A stretch of 64,000 bases of DNA, taken from NCBI GenBank assembly GCA_002784145.1, contig PFKE01000088.1, positions 1 through 64,000 of the forward strand, in the 5' to 3' direction. Positions 35,343-45,807 of this stretch are shown here, piece by piece. This stretch comes from Flavobacteriaceae bacterium CG_4_10_14_3_um_filter_33_47 (GTDB taxonomy: Bacteria > Bacteroidota > Bacteroidia > Flavobacteriales > Flavobacteriaceae). The translations under genes and the position numbers were made by a program. How positions within the stretch are numbered: position 1 is the first letter of the stretch; each line of letters opens with the position of its first letter. The notes under the pieces are model-generated. The model saw only the letters and a list, made by a program, of their open reading frames with translations. It ran no database searches and was not told the DNA's origin.

Positions 35343-36653
35343 ATGGATAATACGCCACTTTTTACAGACGATACAATTGTATTTGGATTACTAATGCTTG
35401 CCTTAGGATTCGTTTTTTATACAGAATCAAAAACATCAGGCTTTTGGGTTAAATTCTATAAAATAGTTCCTGGGTTATTTGTGGCCTATATGCTACCATC
35501 ATTATTTACTACTATTGGCCTAATAGCTCCAGAATGGGAAACATTAAATGCCTCAGGTGAAATAACAAAACACAGTTCAAATTTGTATTATGTGTCAAGC
35601 AGATATTTGTTGCCAGCAGCATTGGTTTTAATGACTTTAAGCATTGATTTAAAAGCTGTTTTCAATTTAGGATGGAAAGCTTTAATCATGTTTTTTACAG
35701 GAACCATTGGCATCATCATTGGAGGACCCATTGCCATATTATTAATTTCAATGGTTTCTCCTGAAACCGTTGGTGGTGTTGGGCCAGATGCTGTTTGGAG
35801 AGGCTTATCAACCTTAGCGGGAAGTTGGATTGGTGGTGGAGCAAATCAAACAGCTATGCTAGAAATTTATGGATACAACCAAAAACTATATGGAGGTATG
35901 GTGTTTGTTGACATTGTTGTAGCTAATATTTGGATGGCAGTTTTATTAATAGGTATAGGAAAGACTGACAAAATTGATAAATGGTTAAATGCAGACAATT
36001 CGGCAATAGAATCTTTAAAAGAGAAAGTATCAACATTCACTAATAAAGTGAAACGAAATCCATCCTTAAAAGACCTCATGATTATTGCTGCAATTGCTTT
36101 TGGAACAGTAAGTATCTCACATTTTTTTGCTGGATATTTATCGCCTTACTTTGGTAAATTAGTTGGAAATATTCAATCTCCAACAACAAGAAACATATTT
36201 ACTTTTTTAGATTCAGAATTCTTTTGGATGATAAGTATAGCAACATTAATTGCCATAGTATTATCATTTACAAAAGCTAAAAATTATGAAGGTGCAGGCG
36301 CAAGTAAATATGGAAGTGTATTCATTTACATTCTTGTCGCAACTGTTGGAATGAAAATGGATTTAACACTAATCTTTGACAATACAGGCTTAATTTTTAT
36401 TGGTATGGTTTGGATGACTATTCATGCAACACTATTAATTTTAGTAGCAAAATTAATTAAAGCTCCATATTTCTTTTTAGCCGTTGGTAGTCAGGCAAAT
36501 GTTGGTGGTGCAGCATCAGCACCAATTGTAGCAGCAGCTTTTCATCCATCGCTAGCAACTGTTGGTGTTTTACTAGCTGTTTGTGGTTATGCCATAGGTA
36601 CAGTAGGTGCCATTTTATGTGCTATTTTAATGGAACTAGCTGCTGTAAGTTAA
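35343..36653 (+). CDS. DUF819 family membrane protein
   Basis: About 436 residues and 10-12 hydrophobic segments. GGVGPDAVWRGLSTLAGSWIGGGANQTAM and AVGSQANVGGAASAPIVAAAFHPSLATVGVLLA are the hallmark glycine-rich motifs of DUF819, which resembles carboxylate and amino-acid carriers. Substrate unknown. The ATG at 35343 (MDNTPLFTDD) is preferred over 35313, which adds ten untypical residues. Confidence 0.88.
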   Translation: MDNTPLFTDDTIVFGLLMLALGFVFYTESKTSGFWVKFYKIVPGLFVAYMLPSLFTTIGLIAPEWETLNASGEITKHSSNLYYVSSRYLLPAALVLMTLSIDLKAVFNLGWKALIMFFTGTIGIIIGGPIAILLISMVSPETVGGVGPDAVWRGLSTLAGSWIGGGANQTAMLEIYGYNQKLYGGMVFVDIVVANIWMAVLLIGIGKTDKIDKWLNADNSAIESLKEKVSTFTNKVKRNPSLKDLMIIAAIAFGTVSISHFFAGYLSPYFGKLVGNIQSPTTRNIFTFLDSEFFWMISIATLIAIVLSFTKAKNYEGAGASKYGSVFIYILVATVGMKMDLTLIFDNTGLIFIGMVWMTIHATLLILVAKLIKAPYFFLAVGSQANVGGAASAPIVAAAFHPSLATVGVLLAVCGYAIGTVGAILCAILMELAAVS

Positions 36654-36730
36654 TTGCAAATATTATATTCTCTTAATTTTTTTAAAATATATAATTATCT
36701 GATATTTGCGTTCTCTAAATTCAATTTTAA

Positions 36731-37438
36731 ATGAAAAAATTATCTATATTATTGGTTCTATTTTTAATATCTTCATGTGGTAAAGAACAGCATGACCTTA
36801 CTGTTATCGGTAATATTAAAGGACTTAAAAAAGGTAGCGTTTATCTTAAAAAAGCGAAAGATACGTCTTTAGTAATGGTAGACTCTGTAACTATTAATGG
36901 AAATTCCCAATTTGAATTGCATAGTAAATTAGAGTCTCCTGAAGTATTTTTTCTATACTTAGATAAAAACAGTAACAATGAAGATGATAGAATTCTGTTT
37001 TTTGCAGATAAAGGTGTCACTGAAATAAATACTACTTTAAAAAACTTTGTTTTTGATGCTAAGATTAATGGTTCAAAACAACAAAAAACTTTAGAAGAAT
37101 ACAGATTGATGGCTTCTCGCTTTAATGACAAAAACTTAAATCTAATTAAAGAAAGTTTTGAAGCTCAAAAAAGTGGGGATACTGCTAAATATAATAGTAT
37201 TCAAAATGAGTTTGATAACTTATTAAAAAGAAAATACTTATATACAGTAAATTTTGCTTTAAACAATAAGGATAGTGAAGTTGCACCTTATTTAGCACTA
37301 ACAGAAATTTACAATGCTCAAATTAAGTTTTTAGATACCATAAATGTTTCATTAACTCCAGAAGTAAAAAACTCAAAGTATGGTAAAGAATTTCAAAATT
37401 TTATTGATAACATTAAGAAAGAAAATTCAAAGAATTAA
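36731..37438 (+). CDS. DUF4369-type lipoprotein
   Basis: A 235-residue lipoprotein with signal peptide and lipobox LISSCG (Cys16). The body TVIGNIKGLKKGSVYLKKAKD matches the DUF4369 domain often found before thioredoxin-like domains in Bacteroidota. Here the thioredoxin part is absent; a helical tail (~120-235) replaces it. Probably anchored in an envelope membrane. Function unknown. It ends 17 bases before a bidirectional terminator. Confidence 0.8.
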   Translation: MKKLSILLVLFLISSCGKEQHDLTVIGNIKGLKKGSVYLKKAKDTSLVMVDSVTINGNSQFELHSKLESPEVFFLYLDKNSNNEDDRILFFADKGVTEINTTLKNFVFDAKINGSKQQKTLEEYRLMASRFNDKNLNLIKESFEAQKSGDTAKYNSIQNEFDNLLKRKYLYTVNFALNNKDSEVAPYLALTEIYNAQIKFLDTINVSLTPEVKNSKYGKEFQNFIDNIKKENSKN

Positions 37439-37454
37439 TCTTATAATTGAATAC

Positions 37455-37490
37455 AAAAAAAAGACCTTTCAATTGAAAGGTCTTTTTTTA
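37455..37490. terminator. bidirectional terminator, DUF4369 gene / tRNA-Thr
   Basis: AAAAAAGACCTTTC-aatt-GAAAGGTCTTTTTT, a perfect stem with A and T runs on both sides, between convergent genes. Confidence 0.85.
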
Positions 37491-37491
37491 G

Positions 37492-37565
37492 AGCCGATAG
37501 AGGGACTCGAACCCACGACCTGCTGATTACAAATCAGCTGCTCTAGCCAGCTGAGCTACATCGGC
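37492..37565 (-). tRNA. tRNA-Thr (anticodon TGT)
   Basis: The minus strand folds as a 74-base cloverleaf: acceptor GCCGATG/TATCGGC, anticodon stem-loop CTGAT-TTGTAAT-CAG with anticodon TGT, T-loop GGGTTCGAGTCCC. No encoded CCA. An identical gene occurs at 54514-54587. Confidence 0.95.
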
Positions 37566-37625
37566 AATGTAACGGATGCAAATATAATCGCAAAAATTAT
37601 ATTTGCAATAGGTTCAATAAAAAAA

Positions 37626-37895
37626 TTATCCTAGTTTATTTATTTTTTCAATAAGCGCTCTGCACTTTTCTTCAAGCTCAGCACTGATGCCTTTAAAATG
37701 TGCTTTTTTATTTTCAGCGCTCTTATCATTAATCTTTGCTATTAATGCATCAAATGTCTCAATAGCCTCATCTATAATTGCTTCACTCTGTTTGGTGTCT
37801 TTGTTTGTGTTTGCATATTCCCAAACATAAACTGCTTCAATAATATCGCCTAAAACATAATTAATATCTTTTTTTAGGTCTCTAACATTTGCCAT
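37626..37895 (-). CDS. conserved small hypothetical protein
   Basis: About 89 residues, starting at MANVRDLKKDINYVLGDIIEAVYVWE (the ORF track adds eight residues upstream). The sequence is fully helical and charged, with no membrane segment, and resembles small proteins I have seen in Flavobacteriaceae genomes, though I cannot name a family. It precedes tRNA-Thr and follows queD/idi on the same strand with an ~100-base gap. Function unknown. Confidence 0.7.
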   Translation of the reverse strand: MANVRDLKKDINYVLGDIIEAVYVWEYANTNKDTKQSEAIIDEAIETFDALIAKINDKSAENKKAHFKGISAELEEKCRALIEKINKLG

Positions 37896-37996
37896 ATCTA
37901 TATTTTTTGTTTGTTGCAAAATTACACATTAACTTCAAATGGTACTATAATTTTTGGAGTATTTTATGCATTGCATGAAATGACAATCAGGGAAAT

Positions 37997-38407
37997 TTAT
38001 TTACCAGAATAGGTAACAAAATTTCGAGGCGTTTCATAGAGAACAATCTCCAAATCTAAGTTGCCATTTAATTTTGCCTTTATCTTGTTATAAATAATCA
38101 CCACTATATTCTCAGCCGTTGGATTGAGCTCTTTAAAATCTGGAAGATCCAAGTTCAAGTTTTTATGATCAAAAGCATCTTCAATTTCAGTTTTAATAAT
38201 ATCTTTTAAAATTTTGATATCTATAACATAACCTGTTTCTTGGTCAATTTCTCCCGTAACGCTGGCAATTAACTCATAGTTATGACCGTGATAATTAGGA
38301 TTATTACACAAGCCAAACACCTCGTTATTTTTTTCAAAACTCCAATCTTTTCTATACAATCTATGAGCTGCATTAAAATGTGCCCTCCTACTTACCGTTA
38401 CTTTCAT
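37997..38407 (-). CDS. queD: 6-carboxytetrahydropterin synthase QueD-like
   Basis: A 136-residue enzyme of the PTPS family. Zinc histidines are in RAHFNAAHRL and YHGHNYEL; the catalytic cysteine is in FGLCNNPNYHG. It converts dihydroneopterin triphosphate to 6-carboxytetrahydropterin in queuosine synthesis, or acts as the pterin synthase variant. Its start lies within the idi gene, overlapping by 20 bases, so the two are translationally coupled. Confidence 0.92.
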   Translation of the reverse strand: MKVTVSRRAHFNAAHRLYRKDWSFEKNNEVFGLCNNPNYHGHNYELIASVTGEIDQETGYVIDIKILKDIIKTEIEDAFDHKNLNLDLPDFKELNPTAENIVVIIYNKIKAKLNGNLDLEIVLYETPRNFVTYSGK

Positions 38408-38930
38408 TATTTTGAATGTTTATGTTTTGATAAAATTTATCGAAAATAATCTTAAACCACTCGGTATATAATTTTGGATGTTTTTCTATGTCCATCTTAA
38501 CAGATTTTAAAGGCATCCATTTCCAGTTCGCAACCTCTTCAAGATTAATTTTAGGCATTCCGTTATATTTTCCAGTCAGGACATGATCAAATTCATGTTC
38601 TGTTAAACCATTATCAAAAGGTGCTTTATAAATAAATGAAATAGACTCTTTTAAATCTACCACAAATCCCATTTCTTCTTGCAACCTTCTTTTTCCTGCT
38701 TGAATATTACTTTCGCCTTCTCTTTGATGACTACAACAAGTATTGGTCCATAAATTTGGTGAATGGTATTTATGTGAAGCACGTTGTTGCAGCATAATTT
38801 CATTGGCATCATTAAAAATAAAAACCGAAAAAGCTCTATGCAACAAAGCTTTTTCATGAGCTTCCAGTTTAGGCATAACTCCTATTTGCTCATCATTCTC
38901 ATTTACTAAAATTACATTTTCTTCTGTCAT
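38388..38930 (-). CDS. idi: isopentenyl-diphosphate delta-isomerase type I
   Basis: A 180-residue Nudix-fold enzyme interconverting IPP and DMAPP for isoprenoid synthesis. Catalytic cysteine in WTNTCCSHQ; Nudix-like helix in GKRRLQEEMGF; the second glutamate site in GLTEHEFDHVL. Type I enzymes are usual in Bacteroidota. First gene of the idi-queD unit. Length fits the family. Confidence 0.95.
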   Translation of the reverse strand: MTEENVILVNENDEQIGVMPKLEAHEKALLHRAFSVFIFNDANEIMLQQRASHKYHSPNLWTNTCCSHQREGESNIQAGKRRLQEEMGFVVDLKESISFIYKAPFDNGLTEHEFDHVLTGKYNGMPKINLEEVANWKWMPLKSVKMDIEKHPKLYTEWFKIIFDKFYQNINIQNNESNGK

Positions 38931-39025
38931 AGTGTAAAAATACCAAGTAAATTATTAAAATCACCCATCTCATCATAAATTTAAAAAGCAGCATTATCAA
39001 TTATTCTTATTGTATTTAATAATAG

Positions 39026-39033
39026 TATCTTTG
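39026..39033 (+). promoter_or_regulatory. -7 box of prfC
   Basis: TATCTTTG, an exact TAnnTTTG match, 22 bases before the prfC ATG at 39056. Confidence 0.55.
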
Positions 39034-39055
39034 CAACCGATTTGCAATAAAGAAT

Positions 39056-40642
39056 ATGAGTTTTATTAAAGAAATACAACGAAGACGAACTTTTGGTATC
39101 ATATCACATCCAGATGCCGGTAAAACAACCTTAACAGAAAAACTGTTGCTTTTTGGGGGCGCCATTCAAGAAGCTGGTGCTGTAAAAAGCAATAAAATAA
39201 AAAAAGGTGCTACCAGCGATTTTATGGAAATTGAGCGCCAACGTGGAATATCTGTGGCTACCTCTGTTTTAGCATTTGAGTACAATAAAACTAAAATCAA
39301 TATTCTTGATACGCCTGGTCACAAAGATTTTGCTGAAGACACTTTTAGAACCCTTACAGCTGTTGATAGTGTTATTGTTGTAATTGATGTTGCAAAAGGT
39401 GTGGAAGAGCAAACTGAAAAACTCGTTGAAGTTTGCCGAATGCGAAACATACCTATGATAGTTTTCATTAACAAAATGGACAGAGAAGGAAAGGATGCTT
39501 TTGATTTATTGGATGAAATTGAACAAAAATTAGGGCTTCAAGTAGCGCCTCTAAGTTTTCCGATAGGCATGGGCTACGATTTTAAAGGCATTTATAATAT
39601 TTGGGAAAAGAACATTAACCTTTTTAGCGGTGACAGTAGAAAAAATATCGAAGAAACTATAGAAATTTCGGATTTGAATTCACCTGAATTAACGAAACTA
39701 ATTGGTGAAAAATCTGCCAAAACACTGCGTGAAGAAATAGAATTGGTTGAAGGCATTTATCCTCCGTTTGATAAAGAAGCTTACCTTAATGGGCACTTGC
39801 AACCGGTATTTTTTGGTTCGGCTTTAAATAATTTTGGGGTAAGAGAATTATTAGATTGTTTTGTTGAGATAGCACCAAAACCAAGACCAAAACAAAGCGA
39901 AGAACGTTTAGTTGAACCTAGCGAAGATAAATTCACTGGTTTTGTTTTTAAAATTCACGCTAATATGGATCCTAACCACAGAGACCGGTTAGCCTTTGTA
40001 AAAGTTGTTTCAGGAACATTTGAAAGAAATAAACCCTACTTGCACGTTAGACATGGGAAAAAATTAAAATTTTCTAGTCCGAATGCTTTTTTTGCCGAAA
40101 AAAAAGAAATTGTAGACATTTCATATCCGGGAGATATTGTTGGTTTGCATGACACCGGAAACTTTAAAATTGGCGATACCTTAACAGAAGGTGAAACCAT
40201 AAATTATAAAGGAGTACCAAGTTTTTCGCCAGAACATTTTAGATATATAAATAACGCTGATCCATTAAAATCAAAACAATTATTTAAAGGCATTGACCAG
40301 TTAATGGATGAAGGTGTTGCGCAATTATTCACCTTAGAGCTAAACGGCCGAAAAGTTATTGGAACCGTTGGAGCTTTGCAATATGAAGTGATTCAATATA
40401 GATTGGAACATGAGTATGGCGCCAAATGCACTTATGAAAATTTAAATGTTTACAAAGCCTGTTGGGTTGACCCTAAAGAATCTAAAAGCGAAGAATATAA
40501 AGAATTTGTTAGAGTGAAGCAGCGATATCTTGCTAAAGATAAACAAAATCAATTAGTATTTTTAGCAGATTCTGCTTTTTCATTACAAATGACTCAACAA
40601 AAATACCCTAAGATTAAGTTTCACTTTACCTCAGAATTTTAA
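39056..40642 (+). CDS. prfC: peptide chain release factor 3
   Basis: A 528-residue translational GTPase that recycles RF1/RF2 from the ribosome. G1 is [15 protein letters not shown]3 DTPGHKDF, G4 NKMDRE, followed by domain II and the RF3 C-terminal domain ([28 protein letters not shown]). Length and motifs distinguish it from EF-G. Single-gene unit with its own promoter. Confidence 0.96.
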   Translation: MSFIKEIQRRRTFGIISHPDAGKTTLTEKLLLFGGAIQEAGAVKSNKIKKGATSDFMEIERQRGISVATSVLAFEYNKTKINILDTPGHKDFAEDTFRTLTAVDSVIVVIDVAKGVEEQTEKLVEVCRMRNIPMIVFINKMDREGKDAFDLLDEIEQKLGLQVAPLSFPIGMGYDFKGIYNIWEKNINLFSGDSRKNIEETIEISDLNSPELTKLIGEKSAKTLREEIELVEGIYPPFDKEAYLNGHLQPVFFGSALNNFGVRELLDCFVEIAPKPRPKQSEERLVEPSEDKFTGFVFKIHANMDPNHRDRLAFVKVVSGTFERNKPYLHVRHGKKLKFSSPNAFFAEKKEIVDISYPGDIVGLHDTGNFKIGDTLTEGETINYKGVPSFSPEHFRYINNADPLKSKQLFKGIDQLMDEGVAQLFTLELNGRKVIGTVGALQYEVIQYRLEHEYGAKCTYENLNVYKACWVDPKESKSEEYKEFVRVKQRYLAKDKQNQLVFLADSAFSLQMTQQKYPKIKFHFTSEF

Positions 40643-40758
40643 CTTATAAACGAAATTATTTTTATTTGATTATATAATTCTCAATATTTATACATAATAA
40701 ATATGATTATCTTATAAATAATAATTATTCTTTAATAATTTCATAACCACAAATATGA

Positions 40759-40998
40759 ATGCCTATGGAACCTTATTCTAACCAATACAGTAACGATGAA
40801 ATTACTGTAACTTATGAACCAAGTATTTGTATACACGCCGAAAAATGTGCAAATGAAATGTCTAGTGTTTTCAGAACCTCAATAATTCCTTGGATAAATC
40901 TTGACAATGCAGAAACCAAAGCCGTCATAAATCAGATAAAAAAATGTCCTTCTGGAGCATTGAAATATATGAACAGTCGCTCTAAAAAAGCTAGTTAG
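40759..40998 (+). CDS. divergent 4Fe-4S mono-cluster protein (YjdI-like)
   Basis: A 79-residue protein with three cysteines in the family pattern: C-x5-C in ICIHAEKC and a later C in IKKCPSGALKY. YjdI-type proteins resemble half-ferredoxins; the electron partner is unknown. No partner oxidoreductase gene is adjacent. It ends just before a bidirectional terminator. Confidence 0.88.
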   Translation: MPMEPYSNQYSNDEITVTYEPSICIHAEKCANEMSSVFRTSIIPWINLDNAETKAVINQIKKCPSGALKYMNSRSKKAS

Positions 40999-41004
40999 CT
41001 AATA

Positions 41005-41040
41005 AAAAAAAGCCCTTTGAAAAATCAAAGGGCTTTTTTT
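41005..41040. terminator. bidirectional terminator between YjdI-like and DUF3467 genes
   Basis: AAAAAAAGCCCTTTGA-aaaa-TCAAAGGGCTTTTTTT, a perfect 16-bp stem with runs on both sides; its right edge overlaps the DUF3467 stop codon. Confidence 0.88.
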
Positions 41041-41365
41041 ATGCTTGACCCGTTGGTCCAAAATTTAAAGGAATTGGTGGTTGCTCATAATCTTTAATTT
41101 CTCCATGAGCATTTTCAAATCGTGATATATTTTCACCCAAAGCCTTAAGTAATCTCTTGGCATGCTGTGGCGTTAAAATAATTCTTGACTTCACCTTATT
41201 TTTTGGAACACCAGGCATAATATTTACAAAATCAACAACAAATTCTGATACAGAATGATTGATAATAGCCAGATTAGAATAGGTTCCTTCTGCTACCGAT
41301 TCATCCAATTCTATATTTATTTGTCCTGGTTTTAAGTCTTTTTTTTCATCAGCCATGGTTACCAT
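41039..41365 (-). CDS. DUF3467 family protein
   Basis: A 108-residue cytoplasmic protein. INIELDESVAEGTYSNLAIINHSVSEFVVDFVNIMPG and VKSRIILTPQHAKRLLKALGENI are the DUF3467 core. The family often follows rpoC in Bacteroidota, as here, but its role is unknown. Start at 41365 or the ATG at 41356 (MADEKKD). A hairpin separates it from rpoC. Confidence 0.88.
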   Translation of the reverse strand: MVTMADEKKDLKPGQINIELDESVAEGTYSNLAIINHSVSEFVVDFVNIMPGVPKNKVKSRIILTPQHAKRLLKALGENISRFENAHGEIKDYEQPPIPLNFGPTGQA

Positions 41366-41376
41366 GTATTTAAAAA

Positions 41377-41406
41377 AAAGATTCCCATGTGTTATGGGAA
41401 TCTTTT
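41377..41406 (-). terminator. rpoC terminator
   Basis: On the minus strand, AAAAGATTCCCA-taacaca-TGGGAATCTTTT, a strong stem with a T run, 5 bases after the rpoC stop. Confidence 0.8.
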
Positions 41407-41410
41407 ACTT

Positions 41411-44400
41411 TTAATTATAATTCATTTCTTTTCTAGCTTGCATCATTTCATCAAACTCTTCTTTAGAACCCACTATAATGTTGTTGTATTTACGCAAACC
41501 TGTTCCGGCTGGTATTCTATGTCCAACAATTACATTCTCTTTTAGTCCTTCTAAATCATCAATTTTAGCTGCTACTGCTGCTTCATTAAGAACTTTTGTG
41601 GTTTCTTGGAAGGATGCTGCAGATATAAATGATTTCGTTTGAAGCGAAGCTCTTGTAATACCTTGTAATATTGGTGTTGCTGTTGCTGGTTGTGCATCTC
41701 TGGCAACTATAAGGTTTTTATCTTCTCTGCGCAAAATAGAATTTTCATCTCTTAATTGACGCGCTGAAATAATTTGCCCAGCTTTTACATTCACAGAATC
41801 TCCAGAATCATCAATCACTTTTAAACCAAAGATTTGATCGTTTTGCTCTATGAAATCAGATTTATGAACCAATTGATCTTCAAGGAATAACGTATCTCCA
41901 GAATCTATAATTCTAACTTTACGCATCATTTGTCTTACAACAACCTCAAAATGTTTATCATTAATTTTTACACCTTGTAAACGATATACCTCTTGAACTT
42001 CATTAACTAAGTACTGTTGTACTGCAGATGGTCCTTTAATATCTAAAATATCATCTGGTGTTACTGAACCATCAGAAAGTGGCATACCCGCTTTTACATA
42101 ATCATTTTCTTGTACAAGAATTTGACTTGATAATTTCACAAGGTATTTTTTAACCTCACCTAATTTTGATTCAACAATAATCTCTCTGTTACCTCTCTTA
42201 ATTTTACCAAAAGAAATAACGCCATCTATTTCACTTACAACCGCTGGATTTGAAGGATTACGTGCTTCAAATAACTCTGTTACACGTGGTAAACCTCCTG
42301 TAATATCTCCGGACTTAGCTGATTTACGAGGTATTTTAACTAAAATTTTACCAACTTTAATTTTCTCGTTATCTTCAATCATCAAGTGAGCACCTACTGG
42401 CAAGTTATATGAACGTAAAATATTTCCTTTTCCATCTTCAACATGAAGTGTAGGTATTAAACGTTTGTTTCTGGATTCAGATATAACCTTCTCTTGGAAT
42501 CCTGTTTGTTCATCTATTTCAACTTGATAAGTGATCCCTTGCTCAATGTTTTCAAATTTAATTTGACCTGCAAATTCTGATATGATAACACCGTTATATG
42601 GATCCCAAGAACAAACAACATCACCTTTTTTCAACGAATCACCACTCTTAACAAACACACTAGAACCGTAAGGAATGTTATTGGTGCTTAAGGTAATTCC
42701 TGATTTTTTATCAATTAGTTTAAGTTCTGAAGTACGTGAAATTACAATATCAATAGCATTCCCTTCAGCATCTTCTCCTTTTACGGTTTTAAGATCTTCT
42801 ATTTCAGCAATACCATCGAATTTAATGGCTAATTTATTTTCTTCTGAAATGTTACCAGCAATACCACCTACGTGGAATGTACGCAATGTTAACTGTGTAC
42901 CAGGTTCTCCAATAGATTGTGCTGCTACAACGCCAACCGCTTCTCCACGTTGAACCATTTTACCGGTAGCTAAATTACGTCCGTAACATTTAGCACAAAT
43001 GCCTTTAGTAGCTTCACAAGTTAATGCAGAGCGAACTTCAACACTTTCTATCGGCGATTCTTGAATGGCTTTAGCAATATCATCTTCAATTAATTGACCA
43101 GATGCTACTAATAATGCTTCTGTAATTGGATCATAAACATCGTTTAACGCAACACGGCCTACAATTCTTTCTTCAAGAGTTTCAACAACTTCGTCATTTT
43201 TCTTTAAAGCTTCAACTTCGACACCTCTTAAGGTTCCACAATCTTCAGTGTTAATAATGACATCTTGAGAAACGTCAACCAAACGACGAGTTAAATAACC
43301 AGCATCGGCGGTTTTAAGAGCTGTATCGGCAAGACCTTTACGAGCACCGTGAGTAGAAATAAAGTATTCTAAAATTGAAAGACCTTCCTTAAAGTTAGAT
43401 AGAATTGGGTTTTCAATAATCTCTCCACCACCAGCATTAGATTTTTTAGGTTTAGCCATTAATCCACGCATACCGGTTAGCTGACGAATCTGTTCTTTAG
43501 ATCCACGAGCTCCAGAATCAAGCATCATAAACACTGAGTTAAATCCTTGTTGGTCTTCACGAATACGTTTCATAGACAACTCGGTTAACGCTGCGTTGGT
43601 AGATGTCCAAATATCAATCACTTGGTTATAACGTTCGTTATTGGTTATAAGTCCCATGTTATAGTTGGCCATAATACCATCAACTTGTTTATTGGCAGCA
43701 GAAATCATCTCAGTTTTTTCTGGTGGAATAATAATATCGCCTAAACTAAATGACAATCCACCTTGAAATGCAAACTTAAATCCTAAGGTTCTAATTTCAT
43801 CAAGGAATTCAGCCGTTTCAGGTACCGAGGTGAATTTTAAAATATTTCCAATAATATCTCTTAAAGATTTTTTAGTAAGAACTTCGTTGATATATCCAGC
43901 TGCTTGAGGTACTTTTTGATTAAATAATACACGTCCAACGGTTGTACTAATGATGGTAGGAGCAAGTTTTCCGTCAGCATTAATATCTAAAGTTCTAACT
44001 CTAATAGAGGCATTTAAATCTACTTTTCTTTCATTGAATGCAATTTCAACTTCTTCAGGACCATAGAAGGTTAAACCTTCTCCTTTTACAGGTGCTTCTG
44101 GTGTTGATTTACGTTCTTTGGTCATGTAGTATAAACCAAGAACCATGTCTTGAGATGGCACCGTTACCGGTGATCCATTCGCAGGATTTAGGATATTATG
44201 AGATGCCAACATTAATAACTGACATTCTAAAATAGCTTCTGGTCCAAGTGGTAAATGCACAGCCATTTGGTCACCATCAAAATCCGCATTAAACGCTGTA
44301 CAAACTAACGGATGCAATTGAATTGCTTTACCCTCAATAAGTTTAGGTTGAAACGCTTGAATACCAAGTCTGTGTAATGTAGGAGCTCTGTTTAGTAAAA

Positions 44401-45712
44401 CTGGATGTCCTTTAAGAACATTTTCCAAGATATCCCAAACAACTGGCTCTCTTTTATCTATAATTTTTTTAGCTGATTTAACCGTTTTTACAATACCTCT
44501 TTCAATTAATTTACGGATAACGAAAGGTTTGTACAGCTCTGCAGCCATATTTTTTGGTAAACCGCATTCAAATAATTTTAATTCTGGCCCAACAACAATC
44601 ACAGAACGTGCAGAATAATCAACACGCTTTCCTAGTAAGTTTTGACGGAAACGTCCTTGTTTTCCTTTTAAGGAATCTGATAATGATTTAAGTGGTCTGT
44701 TAGAATCTGTTTTTACAGCAGATGATTTTCGTGTATTATCAAATAATGAATCTACCGATTCTTGAAGCATACGTTTTTCGTTTCGTAAAATAACTTCAGG
44801 AGCTTTTATTTCAACCAATCTTTTAAGACGGTTGTTTCTAATAATTACTCTACGATATAAATCGTTTAAATCTGAGGTTGCAAAACGACCACCATCTAGT
44901 GGTACTAAAGGACGTAATTCTGGCGGAATTACAGGAATCACTTTCATGATCATCCATTCTGGACGATTTTCTCTGTTTTGATTGGATTCACGTAATGACT
45001 CAACTACTTGCAAACGCTTTAAAGCCTCTGTTTTACGTTGTTTAGACGTCTCTGTATTAGCCTTGTGGCGTAATTCATAAGACAAAGCCTCTAAATCAAT
45101 TCTAGATAATAATTCAATTAAACATTCAGCTCCCATTTTAGCAAGGAACTTGTTTGGATCGTTATCATCTAAATATTGATTTTCTTGAGGAAGCGACTCT
45201 AGAATGTTTAAATATTCTTCTTCTGTTAAGAAATCCATTTGTTGTAATGGCTCTCCGTCAACATTTTTAGCATTACCTGGTTGAATGACTACATAACGTT
45301 CGTAGTAAATAATCATATCTAATTTCTTAGATGGTAATCCTAATAAATATCCAATTTTGTTTGGTAAAGAACGGAAATACCAGATATGAGCAATAGGCAC
45401 TACTAAATTGATGTGACCTACTCTATCACGACGTACTTTCTTTTCTGTTACTTCAACACCACAACGGTCGCAAACGATTCCTTTGTAGCGAATTCTTTTA
45501 TATTTACCACAAGCACATTCGTAGTCTTTTACAGGACCAAAAATACGTTCGCAAAACAAACCATCTCGCTCTGGTTTGTGAGTTCGATAATTGATAGTTT
45601 CTGGTTTTAAAACTTCACCTTTTGACTCTGCTAAAATAGATTCAGGTGATGCTAAACCAATGGAGATTTTATTAAATCTCTGTACTGTATTCTTATCTTG
45701 TTTTCTTGCCAT
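41411..45712 (-). CDS. rpoC: DNA-directed RNA polymerase subunit beta'
   Basis: 1433 residues, the usual Bacteroidota length. The N-terminal zinc site is in [20 protein letters not shown]; the active-site magnesium loop is [12 protein letters not shown]; the second zinc site is [13 protein letters not shown]. The bridge helix and trigger-loop region ([25 protein letters not shown]) are intact. It follows rpoB by 95 bases that hold a repetitive palindromic sequence instead of a short spacer. Last gene of the ribosomal-protein/RNAP operon. Confidence 0.99.
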   Translation of the reverse strand: MARKQDKNTVQRFNKISIGLASPESILAESKGEVLKPETINYRTHKPERDGLFCERIFGPVKDYECACGKYKRIRYKGIVCDRCGVEVTEKKVRRDRVGHINLVVPIAHIWYFRSLPNKIGYLLGLPSKKLDMIIYYERYVVIQPGNAKNVDGEPLQQMDFLTEEEYLNILESLPQENQYLDDNDPNKFLAKMGAECLIELLSRIDLEALSYELRHKANTETSKQRKTEALKRLQVVESLRESNQNRENRPEWMIMKVIPVIPPELRPLVPLDGGRFATSDLNDLYRRVIIRNNRLKRLVEIKAPEVILRNEKRMLQESVDSLFDNTRKSSAVKTDSNRPLKSLSDSLKGKQGRFRQNLLGKRVDYSARSVIVVGPELKLFECGLPKNMAAELYKPFVIRKLIERGIVKTVKSAKKIIDKREPVVWDILENVLKGHPVLLNRAPTLHRLGIQAFQPKLIEGKAIQLHPLVCTAFNADFDGDQMAVHLPLGPEAILECQLLMLASHNILNPANGSPVTVPSQDMVLGLYYMTKERKSTPEAPVKGEGLTFYGPEEVEIAFNERKVDLNASIRVRTLDINADGKLAPTIISTTVGRVLFNQKVPQAAGYINEVLTKKSLRDIIGNILKFTSVPETAEFLDEIRTLGFKFAFQGGLSFSLGDIIIPPEKTEMISAANKQVDGIMANYNMGLITNNERYNQVIDIWTSTNAALTELSMKRIREDQQGFNSVFMMLDSGARGSKEQIRQLTGMRGLMAKPKKSNAGGGEIIENPILSNFKEGLSILEYFISTHGARKGLADTALKTADAGYLTRRLVDVSQDVIINTEDCGTLRGVEVEALKKNDEVVETLEERIVGRVALNDVYDPITEALLVASGQLIEDDIAKAIQESPIESVEVRSALTCEATKGICAKCYGRNLATGKMVQRGEAVGVVAAQSIGEPGTQLTLRTFHVGGIAGNISEENKLAIKFDGIAEIEDLKTVKGEDAEGNAIDIVISRTSELKLIDKKSGITLSTNNIPYGSSVFVKSGDSLKKGDVVCSWDPYNGVIISEFAGQIKFENIEQGITYQVEIDEQTGFQEKVISESRNKRLIPTLHVEDGKGNILRSYNLPVGAHLMIEDNEKIKVGKILVKIPRKSAKSGDITGGLPRVTELFEARNPSNPAVVSEIDGVISFGKIKRGNREIIVESKLGEVKKYLVKLSSQILVQENDYVKAGMPLSDGSVTPDDILDIKGPSAVQQYLVNEVQEVYRLQGVKINDKHFEVVVRQMMRKVRIIDSGDTLFLEDQLVHKSDFIEQNDQIFGLKVIDDSGDSVNVKAGQIISARQLRDENSILRREDKNLIVARDAQPATATPILQGITRASLQTKSFISAASFQETTKVLNEAAVAAKIDDLEGLKENVIVGHRIPAGTGLRKYNNIIVGSKEEFDEMMQARKEMNYN

Positions 45713-45724
45713 AATTTCTTATAG

Positions 45725-45795
45725 TATTCTGTATTCAGTGTTCAATGTTCAGTAAGTAGTACGCAGTTGAACTGTTTACTGAACACTGCTTACTG
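45725..45795. repeat. CAGTGTTCAGT-type repeat in the rpoB-rpoC gap
   Basis: Reiterated words (TTCAGTGTTCAATGTTCAGTAAG) face their near-inverse (ACTGTTTACTGAACACTGCTTACTG), giving an imperfect palindrome. Low-complexity repeats of this kind are dispersed in some Bacteroidota genomes. Confidence 0.5.
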
Positions 45796-45807
45796 CTAAC
45801 TATTTGT

